Source of the DNA: Euryarchaeota archaeon UBA438
GTDB taxonomy: Archaea; Thermoplasmatota; Poseidoniia; Poseidoniales; Thalassarchaeaceae
Reading direction: 5' to 3'
DNA: 17,482 bases
Assembly (NCBI GenBank): GCA_002504435.1
Contig: DAQP01000034.1
Coordinates: forward strand, 5,395 to 22,876
Of the stretch, positions 6,451-14,363 are shown piece after piece. The translations under genes were made by a program, and so were the position numbers. Each line of letters begins with the position of its first letter. The first letter of the stretch is position 1. The notes below the pieces were generated by a model that saw nothing but the letters and a program-made list of their open reading frames with translations, was not told where the DNA came from and did no database searches.

Positions 6451-7641
6451 CTATTTCTCCGGCATTGGAGCAATCCAAGCCTCAAATGAGCACAATCTGA
6501 GTGTCGAGCTGTAATCTCTCTTGATTTTGAGGGTCGGCTCAGGGGTTCCTTGTAGCCTGGGGGGAAGGGCCTTTCGGATCGCCTCATTTGCCTCCTCGAT
6601 CTCTGACTCGGCGGTGATTACCCTGCCCCTGACCATGCTAGGACCCGTCCTGTCGAGAAGCGGCACTAGAGATGGGAGGAACTCGACTGTTCGATGGGGG
6701 AGATTGACCAAGAGCAGGTCCCAGGATCCGCTGGTGTCGGGGGCCTCGTGCAATTTGGTCGCATCGGCAATACCCACCGCTCTGTCTTCATGGATTCTCG
6801 ATAGGGGTGTTGTTTCTGAGGGGTAATTCCTGCGATCCCAGCGACGCAGGTTGTCGAACAACATCTCTACAGCATCGGGATTGAGGTCCGATGCGAGCAG
6901 GTCCCCGACCAGATCAGGTTCTCCCAGCAGTGTTGCTAACGCCGGGCCGACGCCACAGAAGGGGTCGCAGACGCGGATGGGGCGACCCAACAAGGAGCGG
7001 AGCTCCTTGGCCAAAGCCAGGGTCTCCAGCCTCTCAGCTTGCAGCTTGGTGGAGAAGTAGGCACGAGTGGGGTCGCAGAGTATGCTGCGCCCCGACTCCC
7101 TTACCATCACCCTAGTTTCTATGAGATGCGGTGGGAAATCCGAGGTCAGGACATGATCGCCGTTCCTGCATCCTATTGGCTCAAGGTCGCGAATCCTAAG
7201 TTCCCCCTGCACGCCCTTATCATCCATTACCAATCTGACATGTGGGTGAGAATGCATCTTCGCCTTCGCTATGGCTTTGGTGTGGGCCCTTAGCGCTTCG
7301 TCGATCCTCACAATCATAATGTCGCCTATGAATTCGTGATTGGATGGCCATGACTCTCCATGGAATGCGACTTCTTCCTCGCCTAGGATTTCCTTGAGAT
7401 GCTTCCACCAGTCCGAAGAGGGTCTCTCGTCAGCCCTTCCCTCGACCAATTCCACCTCGTATGCCGACGTCAGTCCTGGAAGTTCCGAGGGGGCCTCGGT
7501 GCTAATCGGAAGTAGCCTATGAGTGCCGTCCTCGTCGGGGATGACCCGGAAGCCAATAGCGAGCCACTGCTCGGCCTTCATCTGGGCTAGGACGCCCTCG
7601 ACCTTGCTGTTCGGAACTCTGAGGTGTCGCATCACGTTCAT
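6451..7641 (-). CDS. trm5: tRNA (guanine37-N1)-methyltransferase, archaeal Trm5 type
   Basis: SAM-dependent class I methyltransferase that makes m1G37 next to the tRNA anticodon, which prevents +1 frameshifting and is the first step to wyosine in archaeal tRNA-Phe. Aligned mentally with Methanocaldococcus Trm5, it has FIGDIMIVRI (104-113), the catalytic-region GELRIRDLE (146-154; GEFRVRELE in the relative), AYFSTKLQAER (194-204), the SAM loop CDPFCGVGPA (225-234), DLNPDA (252-257), and the NLP motif (313-315, in LLVNLPH). The open frame extends upstream to 7797, but that part overlaps the divergent dph5 coding sequence and has no family similarity. I therefore place the start at the ATG at 7641 (396 residues; 7632 is an alternative). 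It is somewhat longer than typical archaeal Trm5 (about 330-350). TYW2-type aminocarboxypropyl transferases share the fold, but the NLP motif favours Trm5. Confidence 0.88.
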   Translation of the reverse strand: MNVMRHLRVPNSKVEGVLAQMKAEQWLAIGFRVIPDEDGTHRLLPISTEAPSELPGLTSAYEVELVEGRADERPSSDWWKHLKEILGEEEVAFHGESWPSNHEFIGDIMIVRIDEALRAHTKAIAKAKMHSHPHVRLVMDDKGVQGELRIRDLEPIGCRNGDHVLTSDFPPHLIETRVMVRESGRSILCDPTRAYFSTKLQAERLETLALAKELRSLLGRPIRVCDPFCGVGPALATLLGEPDLVGDLLASDLNPDAVEMLFDNLRRWDRRNYPSETTPLSRIHEDRAVGIADATKLHEAPDTSGSWDLLLVNLPHRTVEFLPSLVPLLDRTGPSMVRGRVITAESEIEEANEAIRKALPPRLQGTPEPTLKIKRDYSSTLRLCSFEAWIAPMPEK

Positions 7642-7669
7642 GACGGGCAGCGGGGCAGGACGCTTCACA

Positions 7670-8494
7670 ATGACGGATGAGGGCGCGTCGGTCGGTCTTT
7701 GGCTAGTTGGGCTCGGACCGGGCGATTTGGGGCTGATGACTCGTGAAGCGGTGGAGGCTGCTAGGTCTTGCGACAAGCGGTACTTGGAAGGGTACACAGC
7801 TGTTCTCCCTGCAGATCAGGAGGACGTTCTTGAGGAGATTGTCGGGCCTTGGGAGAGGCTGATGCGACCCTCCATAGAGACCCCTGCTGAGTTGATGGAG
7901 GAGGCCTTGGTTTCCTCGGTCGCGCTAATGGTAGTGGGAGACCCGCTCCAAGCGACGACGCACGTTGACCTGGAAGCATGGTGCTCCGAGTCTGGAGTGG
8001 GTTTCAACGTTGTCCCGGGGCTTTCGGCGACATCTCTCGCAGTTTCCCTCTCCGGCCTCCAGTCATACAAGTTCGGACGGCAGGTCACCATACCATACAA
8101 GTATGGAGAATACCTAGCGACATCTCCTCTGGAGATGGTCGAGGCGAATTACTCTAGGGGGTTGCACACATTGGTTCTTCTCGATCTTGACCCGACTGGA
8201 ATGGGTGTGGACAAGCCAACGCCAATGAAGCCGAGTGAAGCGATTTCCCTAATTGTTAGCATGGCAGAGAAGTGCGTTGAGGGGGGTTTTTCTGGCAGGT
8301 TCTCAGAGACGTCGGTGATGGAGTGGGATGGTTTCCTTCTGAGTGACATAGGTACTGATTCGCAGAGGGTTTTGTCTGGTAGCCTGGGTGAGCTCTCTTC
8401 TGTCGAAGGCGGGCTTGTTCACACGCTAATAATCCCCGCAGAAATGGGTGAAAATGAGAGAGATGCGTATGAGCGCCGGAGACCGCATAGGTGA
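7670..8494 (+). CDS. dph5: Diphthine synthase (diphthamide biosynthesis methyltransferase)
   Basis: Member of the tetrapyrrole-methylase-like fold that adds methyl groups from SAM to the modified histidine of elongation factor 2 on the way to diphthamide; a hallmark of archaea and eukaryotes. Motifs are WLVGLGPGD (11-19), KRYLEGYT (36-43), VVGDPLQATTH (88-98), VPGLSATSLAVSLSGLQSYK then FGRQVTIPY (115-143), and VLLDLDP (169-175). The length of 274 fits the family (about 265-285). The ATG at 7670 puts the first beta strand at the right distance; the frame opens further upstream but without family residues. It is divergent from trm5, only 28 bases away, so the two share a compact promoter region. 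It is followed after 42 bases by the 569-residue unknown gene. Confidence 0.93.
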   Translation: MTDEGASVGLWLVGLGPGDLGLMTREAVEAARSCDKRYLEGYTAVLPADQEDVLEEIVGPWERLMRPSIETPAELMEEALVSSVALMVVGDPLQATTHVDLEAWCSESGVGFNVVPGLSATSLAVSLSGLQSYKFGRQVTIPYKYGEYLATSPLEMVEANYSRGLHTLVLLDLDPTGMGVDKPTPMKPSEAISLIVSMAEKCVEGGFSGRFSETSVMEWDGFLLSDIGTDSQRVLSGSLGELSSVEGGLVHTLIIPAEMGENERDAYERRRPHR

Positions 8495-8521
8495 TGGGTC
8501 GGTCTCTGTTCGGATGGTGTG

Positions 8522-8530
8522 AAGGGGGGA
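8522..8530 (+). promoter_or_regulatory. Ribosome-binding site of the 569-residue gene
   Basis: AAGGGGGGA ends 6 bases before the ATG at 8537. This supports that ATG over the in-frame GTG at 8519, which would lie upstream of the site. Confidence 0.55.
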
Positions 8531-8536
8531 CGAGGA

Positions 8537-10246
8537 ATGGCAAAGCCACCAGCAGAAGTTAGGTTCCCCGGTGACAAGAACCGCAGGAGGAAAGTTAGGG
8601 TCAGAGGGATCAAGCAGGCCTCAAAGGAGATCCAAAGGAGGCTTGAAGGCAACCTTGATGGTTTGTTAGATGACCCTGAGTGCTTCATACCTGACATAAC
8701 TGGGGAGCTCGGGAAGGTGTCCTTCTTCGGTTCGAAAGACATGCTCGCAATGACTCTGAAGGAAATAGAGGTCGTGGCAGCGAAGAGGAACGACCTCAAG
8801 TGGCTCAGAAGGAGGATGGTGAAGAAGGGGGGCGACGAGGTGTGCAAGTCGCTTGCGGGAAGCCTCGTGGCAGCGAGTGAAGAGGACCTGTCCACTGTTT
8901 CTGTGTTCAAGCACCCGTTGTACGGGACCGCTAGTTACCTGAGGAGAGGGAACGGGAAGCAGAGCCATCAAGCTGGGATTCAAAACTTCAATCACCCAAA
9001 GCTCAGGCTACTGGTGTGGGACGGTCATGCGAAATCTGGGCAATTCTTCTTCTCGTGGGACGGTGGCTTCGTTTGCTCCTGCGCTGAGCCTAATGCTCCT
9101 GCGGAATGGGTCGACTGGGTTCTCGACAAGTCGTCAGTGGACCTGTCGGGAAAGGATGTGCGTTGGTCTCTGGGCCTTAGCGAGGATATCGTCTCCGAGG
9201 GGACCAATACCGAGAACGGATGGCTACGGCTGGAGTTCCAAGATGGCACGACTGTCGGATTCTCTACGTCCGCGCTTGCAAAGACAGAGGTCCCTCTCGC
9301 ACAGAGCATTGCCATTTCGATGATGCCGCCAAACAAGCTTGGCTCGGTTTGTGATGCGAAGTGGATGTGGATGCCGGACGGTTGGCCCGATGGGAGAGCC
9401 CTTCCCTCGGAGGGGGAAGAGCGTCTGGAGGAGGCATTGGACGCGTGGCTGAGGATGTCGTTAGAGGATGGTTCGCTGTCAAAGACTTGCAGGTCCAGCA
9501 TACTCAACTCGATTACTGACGGTTATGTGGTTGGCAACAGTTGGTTCGCGGACGATGACAAGGATGGTTTCCTGAATCACATGGCGGGGACTTCTGAAGA
9601 AAAGAAGGCCCTGGCCTGCGTTCTTGACTCATTGGAGGGAGGGATTCACGTCAGGACCGATGGCCTTGCTCTCGAATTGGAGGAGGGAGTAGTTAGATTG
9701 GAAGAGTCGTCTTGTCACCCCGTTCTGGTGGCCCTGTGGCCGGATCATGGGATGAAGATACTCAATGAGATGTACGGCCTCGAAGGGGACGAAGCAGGAG
9801 AAATTCTTGCTAGGCAGGACAAGCGGAAGCAGGGTTTCGGAGCTTTCCTCAGGGAATTGGGTGAGAACCTAGACACCGCTCAGCGCCTAGACAGACTGCC
9901 ATGGGATACCGAAGTGCTACCTGTGCCACTGAGCATGGCTGACAGGCTGGTACGGAAAGCAGTTGACGATGGGGTTGCTTCGACCGTCTCTATAGCCAGG
10001 AAAGGAAAGGGGCTGGAGGCTGCTATGGGTTGGGCGTGGTTGGTGGTTCACGACAGGACCGAGTCGGACGCGTGGAGGTTCGATGAGGCGAGCAGGGACA
10101 AAGGAGGGGACTGGGTACCAGCACTCAGAGCCCTATGGGACGCTTCGGAGGATCTGCTGCTCAGAGACAGAGAGGACGCAGTCGAGGACTACAGGAACGC
10201 GATGAAGTGGTTGGCTGAGTCTAGTGGTTCAGTTTGTCCTGAATAG
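8537..10246 (+). CDS. Unrecognised 569-residue soluble protein downstream of dph5
   Basis: No family comes to mind. The N-terminus is basic (DKNRRRKVRVRGIK, about 13-26, and LRRRMVKK, 90-97), suggesting nucleic-acid or ribosome contact. The rest is acidic and rich in tryptophan. A segment near 125-185 (FKHPLYGTASYLRR, then LLVWDGHAKSGQFFFSWDGG and CSC) looks like a compact alpha/beta or beta domain. A DGWPDGRALPSEGEERLEEA stretch (about 281-300) and a helical C-terminal third (about 430-565) follow. There is no signal peptide, membrane segment or nucleotide-binding loop. Codon use looks like that of its neighbours and the frame is open for 1.7 kb, so it is a real gene. It probably shares a transcript with dph5, and ends 5 bases from the convergent LysE gene. 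Confidence 0.72.
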   Translation: MAKPPAEVRFPGDKNRRRKVRVRGIKQASKEIQRRLEGNLDGLLDDPECFIPDITGELGKVSFFGSKDMLAMTLKEIEVVAAKRNDLKWLRRRMVKKGGDEVCKSLAGSLVAASEEDLSTVSVFKHPLYGTASYLRRGNGKQSHQAGIQNFNHPKLRLLVWDGHAKSGQFFFSWDGGFVCSCAEPNAPAEWVDWVLDKSSVDLSGKDVRWSLGLSEDIVSEGTNTENGWLRLEFQDGTTVGFSTSALAKTEVPLAQSIAISMMPPNKLGSVCDAKWMWMPDGWPDGRALPSEGEERLEEALDAWLRMSLEDGSLSKTCRSSILNSITDGYVVGNSWFADDDKDGFLNHMAGTSEEKKALACVLDSLEGGIHVRTDGLALELEEGVVRLEESSCHPVLVALWPDHGMKILNEMYGLEGDEAGEILARQDKRKQGFGAFLRELGENLDTAQRLDRLPWDTEVLPVPLSMADRLVRKAVDDGVASTVSIARKGKGLEAAMGWAWLVVHDRTESDAWRFDEASRDKGGDWVPALRALWDASEDLLLRDREDAVEDYRNAMKWLAESSGSVCPE

Positions 10247-10251
10247 CGATG

Positions 10252-10851
10252 TCAGTGAGGAATTGCTATCCATATTGCCACGGCAAGCAAGGAGGCCCCC
10301 ATTATTCGATTCAGGGCGGTGGCTGAGGAGGGGGATGTGAAGGCCTTCCTGAGGAGTGAGCCGAAGGCGGCCCATGACATGACTGCGGGAAGGCCGAAGA
10401 AGAGGTTCATGAGAACCAGCGCTATCTTGCCTGGAAAGCCGGCTCCGAATAATCCGCCGAAGGCTGTCATCAGCACCAGAAAGTGTATCCAGGCCTTGCC
10501 ATTGACGATCTGGAGGGTCACCCCAGTGAATACCCCCAGCCTGTCCTTTCCCTCCTCATTGGCAGAAAGAGGCGGGGAAGTCGCGACCTTGTATCCGAGA
10601 TAGGCTATGTAGGCTGCACCAATGTATGTGAGCAGGTCGAAGGCGGATTTGTTGTCTTCTATGAAAACAGTGGCCCCACCAACAAACAGCCCCAATGTGG
10701 ACCACCCTATTGCCATTCCAGCGATTAGAGGTAGGGTTTCTCGGAATCCGTGTTGGGAGCCGTGTGCCGCGCAGAGAACGTTGTTGGGCCCTGGGGTGAA
10801 GCACATCGGAACAATGAATGCCAGTGTCGCGACAAGCAATTCTATGTCCAT
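10252..10851 (-). CDS. LysE/RhtB family amino-acid exporter
   Basis: A 199-residue inner-membrane protein of the LysE superfamily, which exports amino acids such as lysine, homoserine, threonine or cysteine derivatives. The signature FTPGPNN is at 18-24, IGAAYIAYLGYK at 77-88, and NGKAWIHFL at 117-125. About six hydrophobic segments are visible, at about 5-20, 40-62, 72-90, 108-132, 142-163 and 182-198. I use the ATG at 10851. The frame continues to a TTG at 10863, but that overlaps the stop codon of the preceding enzyme gene. With the cystathionine gamma-synthase-family gene ending 8 bases upstream, a role in exporting its product or substrate is plausible but unproven. It is convergent with the unknown gene ending at 10246. 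Confidence 0.88.
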   Translation of the reverse strand: MDIELLVATLAFIVPMCFTPGPNNVLCAAHGSQHGFRETLPLIAGMAIGWSTLGLFVGGATVFIEDNKSAFDLLTYIGAAYIAYLGYKVATSPPLSANEEGKDRLGVFTGVTLQIVNGKAWIHFLVLMTAFGGLFGAGFPGKIALVLMNLFFGLPAVMSWAAFGSLLRKAFTSPSSATALNRIMGASLLAVAIWIAIPH

Positions 10852-10859
10852 GGGACCAC

Positions 10860-12080
10860 TCAAGCCCTTGTCTCTAGGAATTGATTTGCGGCCTTGAGGG
10901 CCCCGTCAATGTCCTTCCAAAGGTCCTCTACGTCTTCGATGCCGACGCTCATCCTGACGAATCCGGGGACTACGCCTGCTTCGTGCCTAACTTCCTCGGG
11001 AACAAACATGTGGCTAGAGTTGAATGGGCACTCCACCAGGCTCTCTACTCCTCCGAGGCTGGTTGCTTCGAATATAGTATCCAATGACCTCATGAATTTG
11101 AGAGCCGCTTCGTCTCCTCCTTTGACTACAAAGGCCAGCATTCCGCTTCCCCTGGGCATGATCCTCTGGGCTACCTCGTAGTCAGGGTGTGTTTCCAAGG
11201 AGGTGTGTCTGACGCTTTCTATCATGTCGTGGGACTCGAGCCTTCTTGCAAGTTCAGCTGAATTGGAGGCATGTATCGGCATTCTGGTATGTAGTGTCCT
11301 CATCCCTCTCTCAAGCATGTAGCACATATGAGGGTCCGCCGCTCCACCGAAGTGTATTTTGTTGAAGAAAATATCAGCTATGAGTTCCTTCTTCCCGGCG
11401 ACGAGTCCGGCTATTAGATCGGAGTGCCCGCCGAGGTACTTTGTTCCGGAGTGAAGAACGAGGTCGAAACCCATCTTGATGGGGTTACAGGCCCATGGTG
11501 ATGCGAATGTGTTGTCGACAACAGAAACAACGTCGTTTCTATTGGCTATTTCTGCCATAGCTTCCAAATCGCAGACCTTCAGTACGGGGTTAGTCATCGT
11601 CTCGACGTAGAGGACCTTTGTGTTCTCCTGGATTGCCGCTTGATAGGAAGAGGGTTCCCTAATGTCGGCCATGGTGACTTCGATTCCCATTCGTGGCATT
11701 ATCTCAGTCAGAAGTCCATATGTGCCTCCATAGCAATCAGCGCTCGCAACGATGTGGTCACCAGAAGACAGGAGGGTGAAGAGGGTGGTTGATATCGCCG
11801 ACATTCCGCTGGCGAACACCTCGGCGTCCTCTGCTCCCTCGAGTGCCGCTATTTTTGCAGACACTACCTCTGAGTTGAGGCTGGAGATTCTACTGTAGAT
11901 TAGTGTGTGTTGGGCGCCGTCGGCCCATCCCTTGTAACGCTCGTCTGTCAGTCTGTATGTGGATGTCATGAAGATCGGTGTCGAAGCCGAGCCTTCGACG
12001 TCCTGCATACCAGAATGTACGGCCTTCGTTGCAAATCCCTTGTCTGTATCGTCGCCCTCCATGGGTGGCGGAGTGGCCAT
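10860..12080 (-). CDS. Cystathionine gamma-synthase/lyase family PLP enzyme
   Basis: Cys/Met-metabolism PLP enzyme (fold type I). Family members make or cleave cystathionine or use O-acylhomoserine. The PLP lysine is Lys214 in HSGTKYLGGHSD. Other family residues are YSRISSLN (62-69), FASGMSAI (89-96), the stacking tyrosine in DCYGGTYGL (115-123), VVDNTFASP (187-195) and the C-terminal PGFVRMSVGIED (372-383). Sequence alone does not settle synthase versus gamma- or beta-lyase. The start is taken as the ATG at 12080 (406 residues). An upstream ATG at 12095 would add five residues, and longer forms would run into the DUF2237 gene. The ATG shares a 14-base context with the YczE-like gene start. 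It follows the DUF2237 gene after 41 bases and precedes LysE. Confidence 0.9.
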   Translation of the reverse strand: MATPPPMEGDDTDKGFATKAVHSGMQDVEGSASTPIFMTSTYRLTDERYKGWADGAQHTLIYSRISSLNSEVVSAKIAALEGAEDAEVFASGMSAISTTLFTLLSSGDHIVASADCYGGTYGLLTEIMPRMGIEVTMADIREPSSYQAAIQENTKVLYVETMTNPVLKVCDLEAMAEIANRNDVVSVVDNTFASPWACNPIKMGFDLVLHSGTKYLGGHSDLIAGLVAGKKELIADIFFNKIHFGGAADPHMCYMLERGMRTLHTRMPIHASNSAELARRLESHDMIESVRHTSLETHPDYEVAQRIMPRGSGMLAFVVKGGDEAALKFMRSLDTIFEATSLGGVESLVECPFNSSHMFVPEEVRHEAGVVPGFVRMSVGIEDVEDLWKDIDGALKAANQFLETRA

Positions 12081-12121
12081 TGGGTCATCAATCATACGTC
12101 GTGTTAGAAACAACTCAGAGG

Positions 12122-12490
12122 CTAGTCTGTGTATGCATGCTCCTTGAGGAGTTCCAAAGAAACGAGTTGTAGTGTCTCCTCGTGAGTAGCCGAAATAACG
12201 ACTGGGCAGGCTACGCCCTCTTCGGCAGCGTCTTGCCACGTCTGGGCACAGACGCACCACCTGTCCCCCGGAGACAGTCCAGGAAACCCATGCTCCGGCA
12301 TCGGCGTGATCAAATCGTTTCCCTGAGAACGCGCGAAATCAAGAAACTCCCTAGTAACCACGCAGCAAACGGTGTGCAAGCCATGGTCATTGCGATCTGT
12401 GTTGCAGCAGCCATCCCTGTACCAACCAGTGAGCGGCATTGTCGAGCAGGTTTCCAATTTTCCTCCAAGAACGTTGTATGATGGCAGCAT
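12122..12490 (-). CDS. DUF2237 family protein
   Basis: A 122-residue protein matching the uncharacterised DUF2237 family in its whole length. It has NVLGGKLETCS (6-16), TGWYRDGCCNT (21-31), GLHTVCCVVTREFL (37-50), GNDLITP (57-63), GFPGLSPGDRWCVC (68-81) and an ATHEETL end region. Conserved cysteines at 15, 28, 29, 79 and 81 suggest metal or thiol chemistry, but no function is established for the family that I know of. It lies between the SpoU methyltransferase and the cystathionine gamma-synthase-like enzyme on the same strand. The start is the ATG at 12490, which puts the family's first conserved residues at the usual position. Confidence 0.85.
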   Translation of the reverse strand: MLPSYNVLGGKLETCSTMPLTGWYRDGCCNTDRNDHGLHTVCCVVTREFLDFARSQGNDLITPMPEHGFPGLSPGDRWCVCAQTWQDAAEEGVACPVVISATHEETLQLVSLELLKEHAYTD

Positions 12491-12553
12491 GTATGCCGAC
12501 TAAGGAATTCAGTAGATTAACTCAGTGTTATTCTCAAGAGTCGTCCTTTGTAA

Positions 12554-13264
12554 TCAATTTCTTTGTCTCTGGGCCTCTATGGCGACTGCACTCAATGGGG
12601 CCTGGAGGTTGAATGAGGGTACAAAACCGGTCATCGGTATTCTGATTATTTGATCCGACTCAAGGAGTATTTCCTCCGGAATCCCATGCTTTTCGCCCCC
12701 CACGATCAGAACTATGCTGCCGGTCAAATCTGTCTCCCAGGGGGCGAGTTCTCCGATGTCCTCAACGGAGATAATTCTGAATCCTGATTTCTTAGCCGCC
12801 CTAACTGCCTCTATCCCACTCATCCAATGAACGGGTATGAACCTGTGAGCTTTCATCGAGGCTCGCTTGGCGGATTTTCTTTCTTGGTTGGTTAGTTCGG
12901 CGTCAATGACCACTGCATCGGCCCCGGAAACCTCTGCTGTGCGGATGCAGAATCCTATGTTCACCGGATACGCCGCACCTGCTAGAATCCAGACGAGCCC
13001 TCCTTGAGAAAGGGTCTGGTCGAAGCTTGTATGTGGGTTCCGACCAACCAATGCGAGAACGTCTGGGGTTCCTTCCGAATTGTCCTTTGACATCCTCCAC
13101 AGATCGTTCTCGGAACCATGGATTACCTTGATTCCTCTTTTCTCTGCAATGGAAATTATTTTCTCCAAATCGTTTGATTGGGCGTCTCTTTTTACTAATA
13201 TCACAGAGATGTCTTCGTTTCTCTGAATGGCTTCTAGTACCTGTTCGATTCCACATCTCTGCAT
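12554..13264 (-). CDS. SpoU/TrmH family RNA 2'-O-ribose methyltransferase
   Basis: A SPOUT-class (trefoil-knot) methyltransferase of 236 residues. The N-terminal part (about 1-75) resembles the substrate-binding domain of TrmH/RlmB relatives. The catalytic domain carries motif 1 (PVNIGFCIRTAEVSGA, 100-115, with Asn102 and Arg108), motif 2 (LIVGGEKHGIPEE, 186-198, with Glu191) and motif 3 (IPMTGFVPSFNLQAPLS, 209-225, with Asn219). The family methylates the ribose 2'-OH of tRNA or rRNA; the target cannot be read from the sequence. The frame is open further upstream, but I choose the ATG at 13264. It is preceded by a GGTGA site and leaves a single base after the stop of the YczE-like gene, implying translational coupling. 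Confidence 0.9.
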   Translation of the reverse strand: MQRCGIEQVLEAIQRNEDISVILVKRDAQSNDLEKIISIAEKRGIKVIHGSENDLWRMSKDNSEGTPDVLALVGRNPHTSFDQTLSQGGLVWILAGAAYPVNIGFCIRTAEVSGADAVVIDAELTNQERKSAKRASMKAHRFIPVHWMSGIEAVRAAKKSGFRIISVEDIGELAPWETDLTGSIVLIVGGEKHGIPEEILLESDQIIRIPMTGFVPSFNLQAPLSAVAIEAQRQRN

Positions 13265-13265
13265 A

Positions 13266-13880
13266 TCACTCACCCATCGAGCCCGGGGTCCTGCCAACCC
13301 ATCCTGCAAGATTCAGGCACACTGCCACTACAGGGCCTATCATCAGAGCGAATACCACTGTACCTAGGCCGACCGTGCCCCCGAGGAGCCACCCTGCGAT
13401 GACCACGGACACCTCTATCGCTGCACGCACCCTTCCTATCGGCACCCCGGTTCTTCTCTGGATTCCAGTCATCCATCCGTCTCTGGGCCCGGGACCCAGG
13501 TTTGCAGTCAAGTAGAGGCCGCTCCCTATCCCCACCAGTATCACGCCCACCACCACCTGTACGAATGCTAGTGCGAAGCTATCGGGGGTAGGTAGCATGG
13601 GTAGCATGTATTCTATCGCAGCCGCGATGAGCACAGCATTGAGTATTGTACCGATGCCAGGCTTTTCGCGGAGGGGAATCCACAGGAGTAGGACCGCTAT
13701 GCTGACAAGAAGGGTTGTCTGGCCTATGGATCTCCCTATTTGGACTGAAATGCCATCTGCTAGGACTGTCCAGGGGGTATTTCCAATGCCGGCGGCCACT
13801 AGGACCGCGTCCCCTGTGCCAAATATCCAGAGGCCTATGCAAAGTATCGCCGTTGTATTGAGTCTCGGCCTTGTCGCCAT
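13266..13880 (-). CDS. YczE/YitT-like integral membrane protein
   Basis: A 204-residue membrane protein with about five hydrophobic segments. It resembles the YczE family, with an N-terminal GLWIFGTGDAVLVAAGIGNT (16-34), NLGPGPRDGWMTGIQRRTGV (128-146), and WLLGGTVGLGTVVFALMIGP (164-183). The family is present in many bacteria and is not functionally defined; roles in antibiotic self-protection or transport have been suggested for relatives. The open frame reaches 13949, but the ATG at 13880 is preferred because the first membrane segment follows directly and the start context matches that of the cystathionine gamma-synthase-like gene. It overlaps nothing and is followed after one base by the SpoU methyltransferase gene. 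Confidence 0.78.
   Translation of the reverse strand: MATRPRLNTTAILCIGLWIFGTGDAVLVAAGIGNTPWTVLADGISVQIGRSIGQTTLLVSIAVLLLWIPLREKPGIGTILNAVLIAAAIEYMLPMLPTPDSFALAFVQVVVGVILVGIGSGLYLTANLGPGPRDGWMTGIQRRTGVPIGRVRAAIEVSVVIAGWLLGGTVGLGTVVFALMIGPVVAVCLNLAGWVGRTPGSMGE
13270..13274 (-). promoter_or_regulatory. Ribosome-binding site of the SpoU methyltransferase gene
   Basis: GGTGA, read on the minus strand, lies 5 bases before the ATG at 13264 and inside the last codons of the YczE-like gene. It fixes the start and indicates translational coupling. Confidence 0.6.
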
Positions 13881-13966
13881 TGGGTCATCTGAGCTCCACC
13901 AAGTGAGCGGGACCTCCTTTGCGGGCTTGAACATAGAAGAGGTGCCCATGTGCTACGAAGTGCGTC

Positions 13967-14281
13967 TCAGCCTTGAACCCAATCGTAGTATTCTTTCGTA
14001 GATTCCACTGGCCACCAAGTTATACAAGGAAGCTCATAGGAATGCTCGGATTTGATTTTAGAAATTAAATCGCCCTTTTTGGATTCTGGTGTCCTAATTT
14101 GTACATCCCATTCAGGAACGCTCTGGGTTTCGCCTTTCCATCGAAAAACCGAGGTTGTTCTCTTTATGTCTATGCAGGCAGCTAGATTCGAGTCGATTAT
14201 TGACTGGCACCACATCCCCACTTCGGCTTCATTCAAGTCGCCTGGTAGGGTGGTTTGAACTATCCATACCGTGTTATCCAT
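13967..14281 (-). CDS. cutA: CutA1 divalent-cation tolerance protein
   Basis: A 104-residue CutA1 protein, a small ferredoxin-like trimer found in all domains of life and linked to copper tolerance in some bacteria. Characteristic parts are VWIVQTTLP (5-13), the IIDSNLAACIDI stretch (28-39) followed by SVFRWKGE (44-51), EWDVQIRT (57-64), and HSYELPCI (80-87) with the final Y.DWV. The start is the ATG at 14281; the longer open frame overlaps the divergent geranylgeranyl reductase promoter region and adds no family similarity. It sits 86 bases upstream of the YczE-like gene on the same strand and may head that group. The molecular function is uncertain for the family as a whole. Confidence 0.9.
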   Translation of the reverse strand: MDNTVWIVQTTLPGDLNEAEVGMWCQSIIDSNLAACIDIKRTTSVFRWKGETQSVPEWDVQIRTPESKKGDLISKIKSEHSYELPCITWWPVESTKEYYDWVQG

Positions 14282-14363
14282 GGCAACGGGAAGGGGCAGC
14301 CTGCCATCAACTCGATGGCATACCTTGAATGAGTGGTGCGCCTTCCATTGCAACGGCGATAGC

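Noticed and set aside
7642..7797. N-terminal extension of the trm5 frame
   Set aside because: It overlaps the dph5 start on the other strand and shows no similarity to Trm5; the ATG at 7641 fits better.
12081..12260. Upstream extension of the cystathionine enzyme frame
   Set aside because: It overlaps the well-supported DUF2237 gene and is Arg-rich with no family match.
14345..14356. Near-repeat of CCATGGCAACGG (14278-14289) close to the reductase start
   Set aside because: Eleven of twelve bases match, but one copy is partly coding for cutA and chance is a sufficient explanation.
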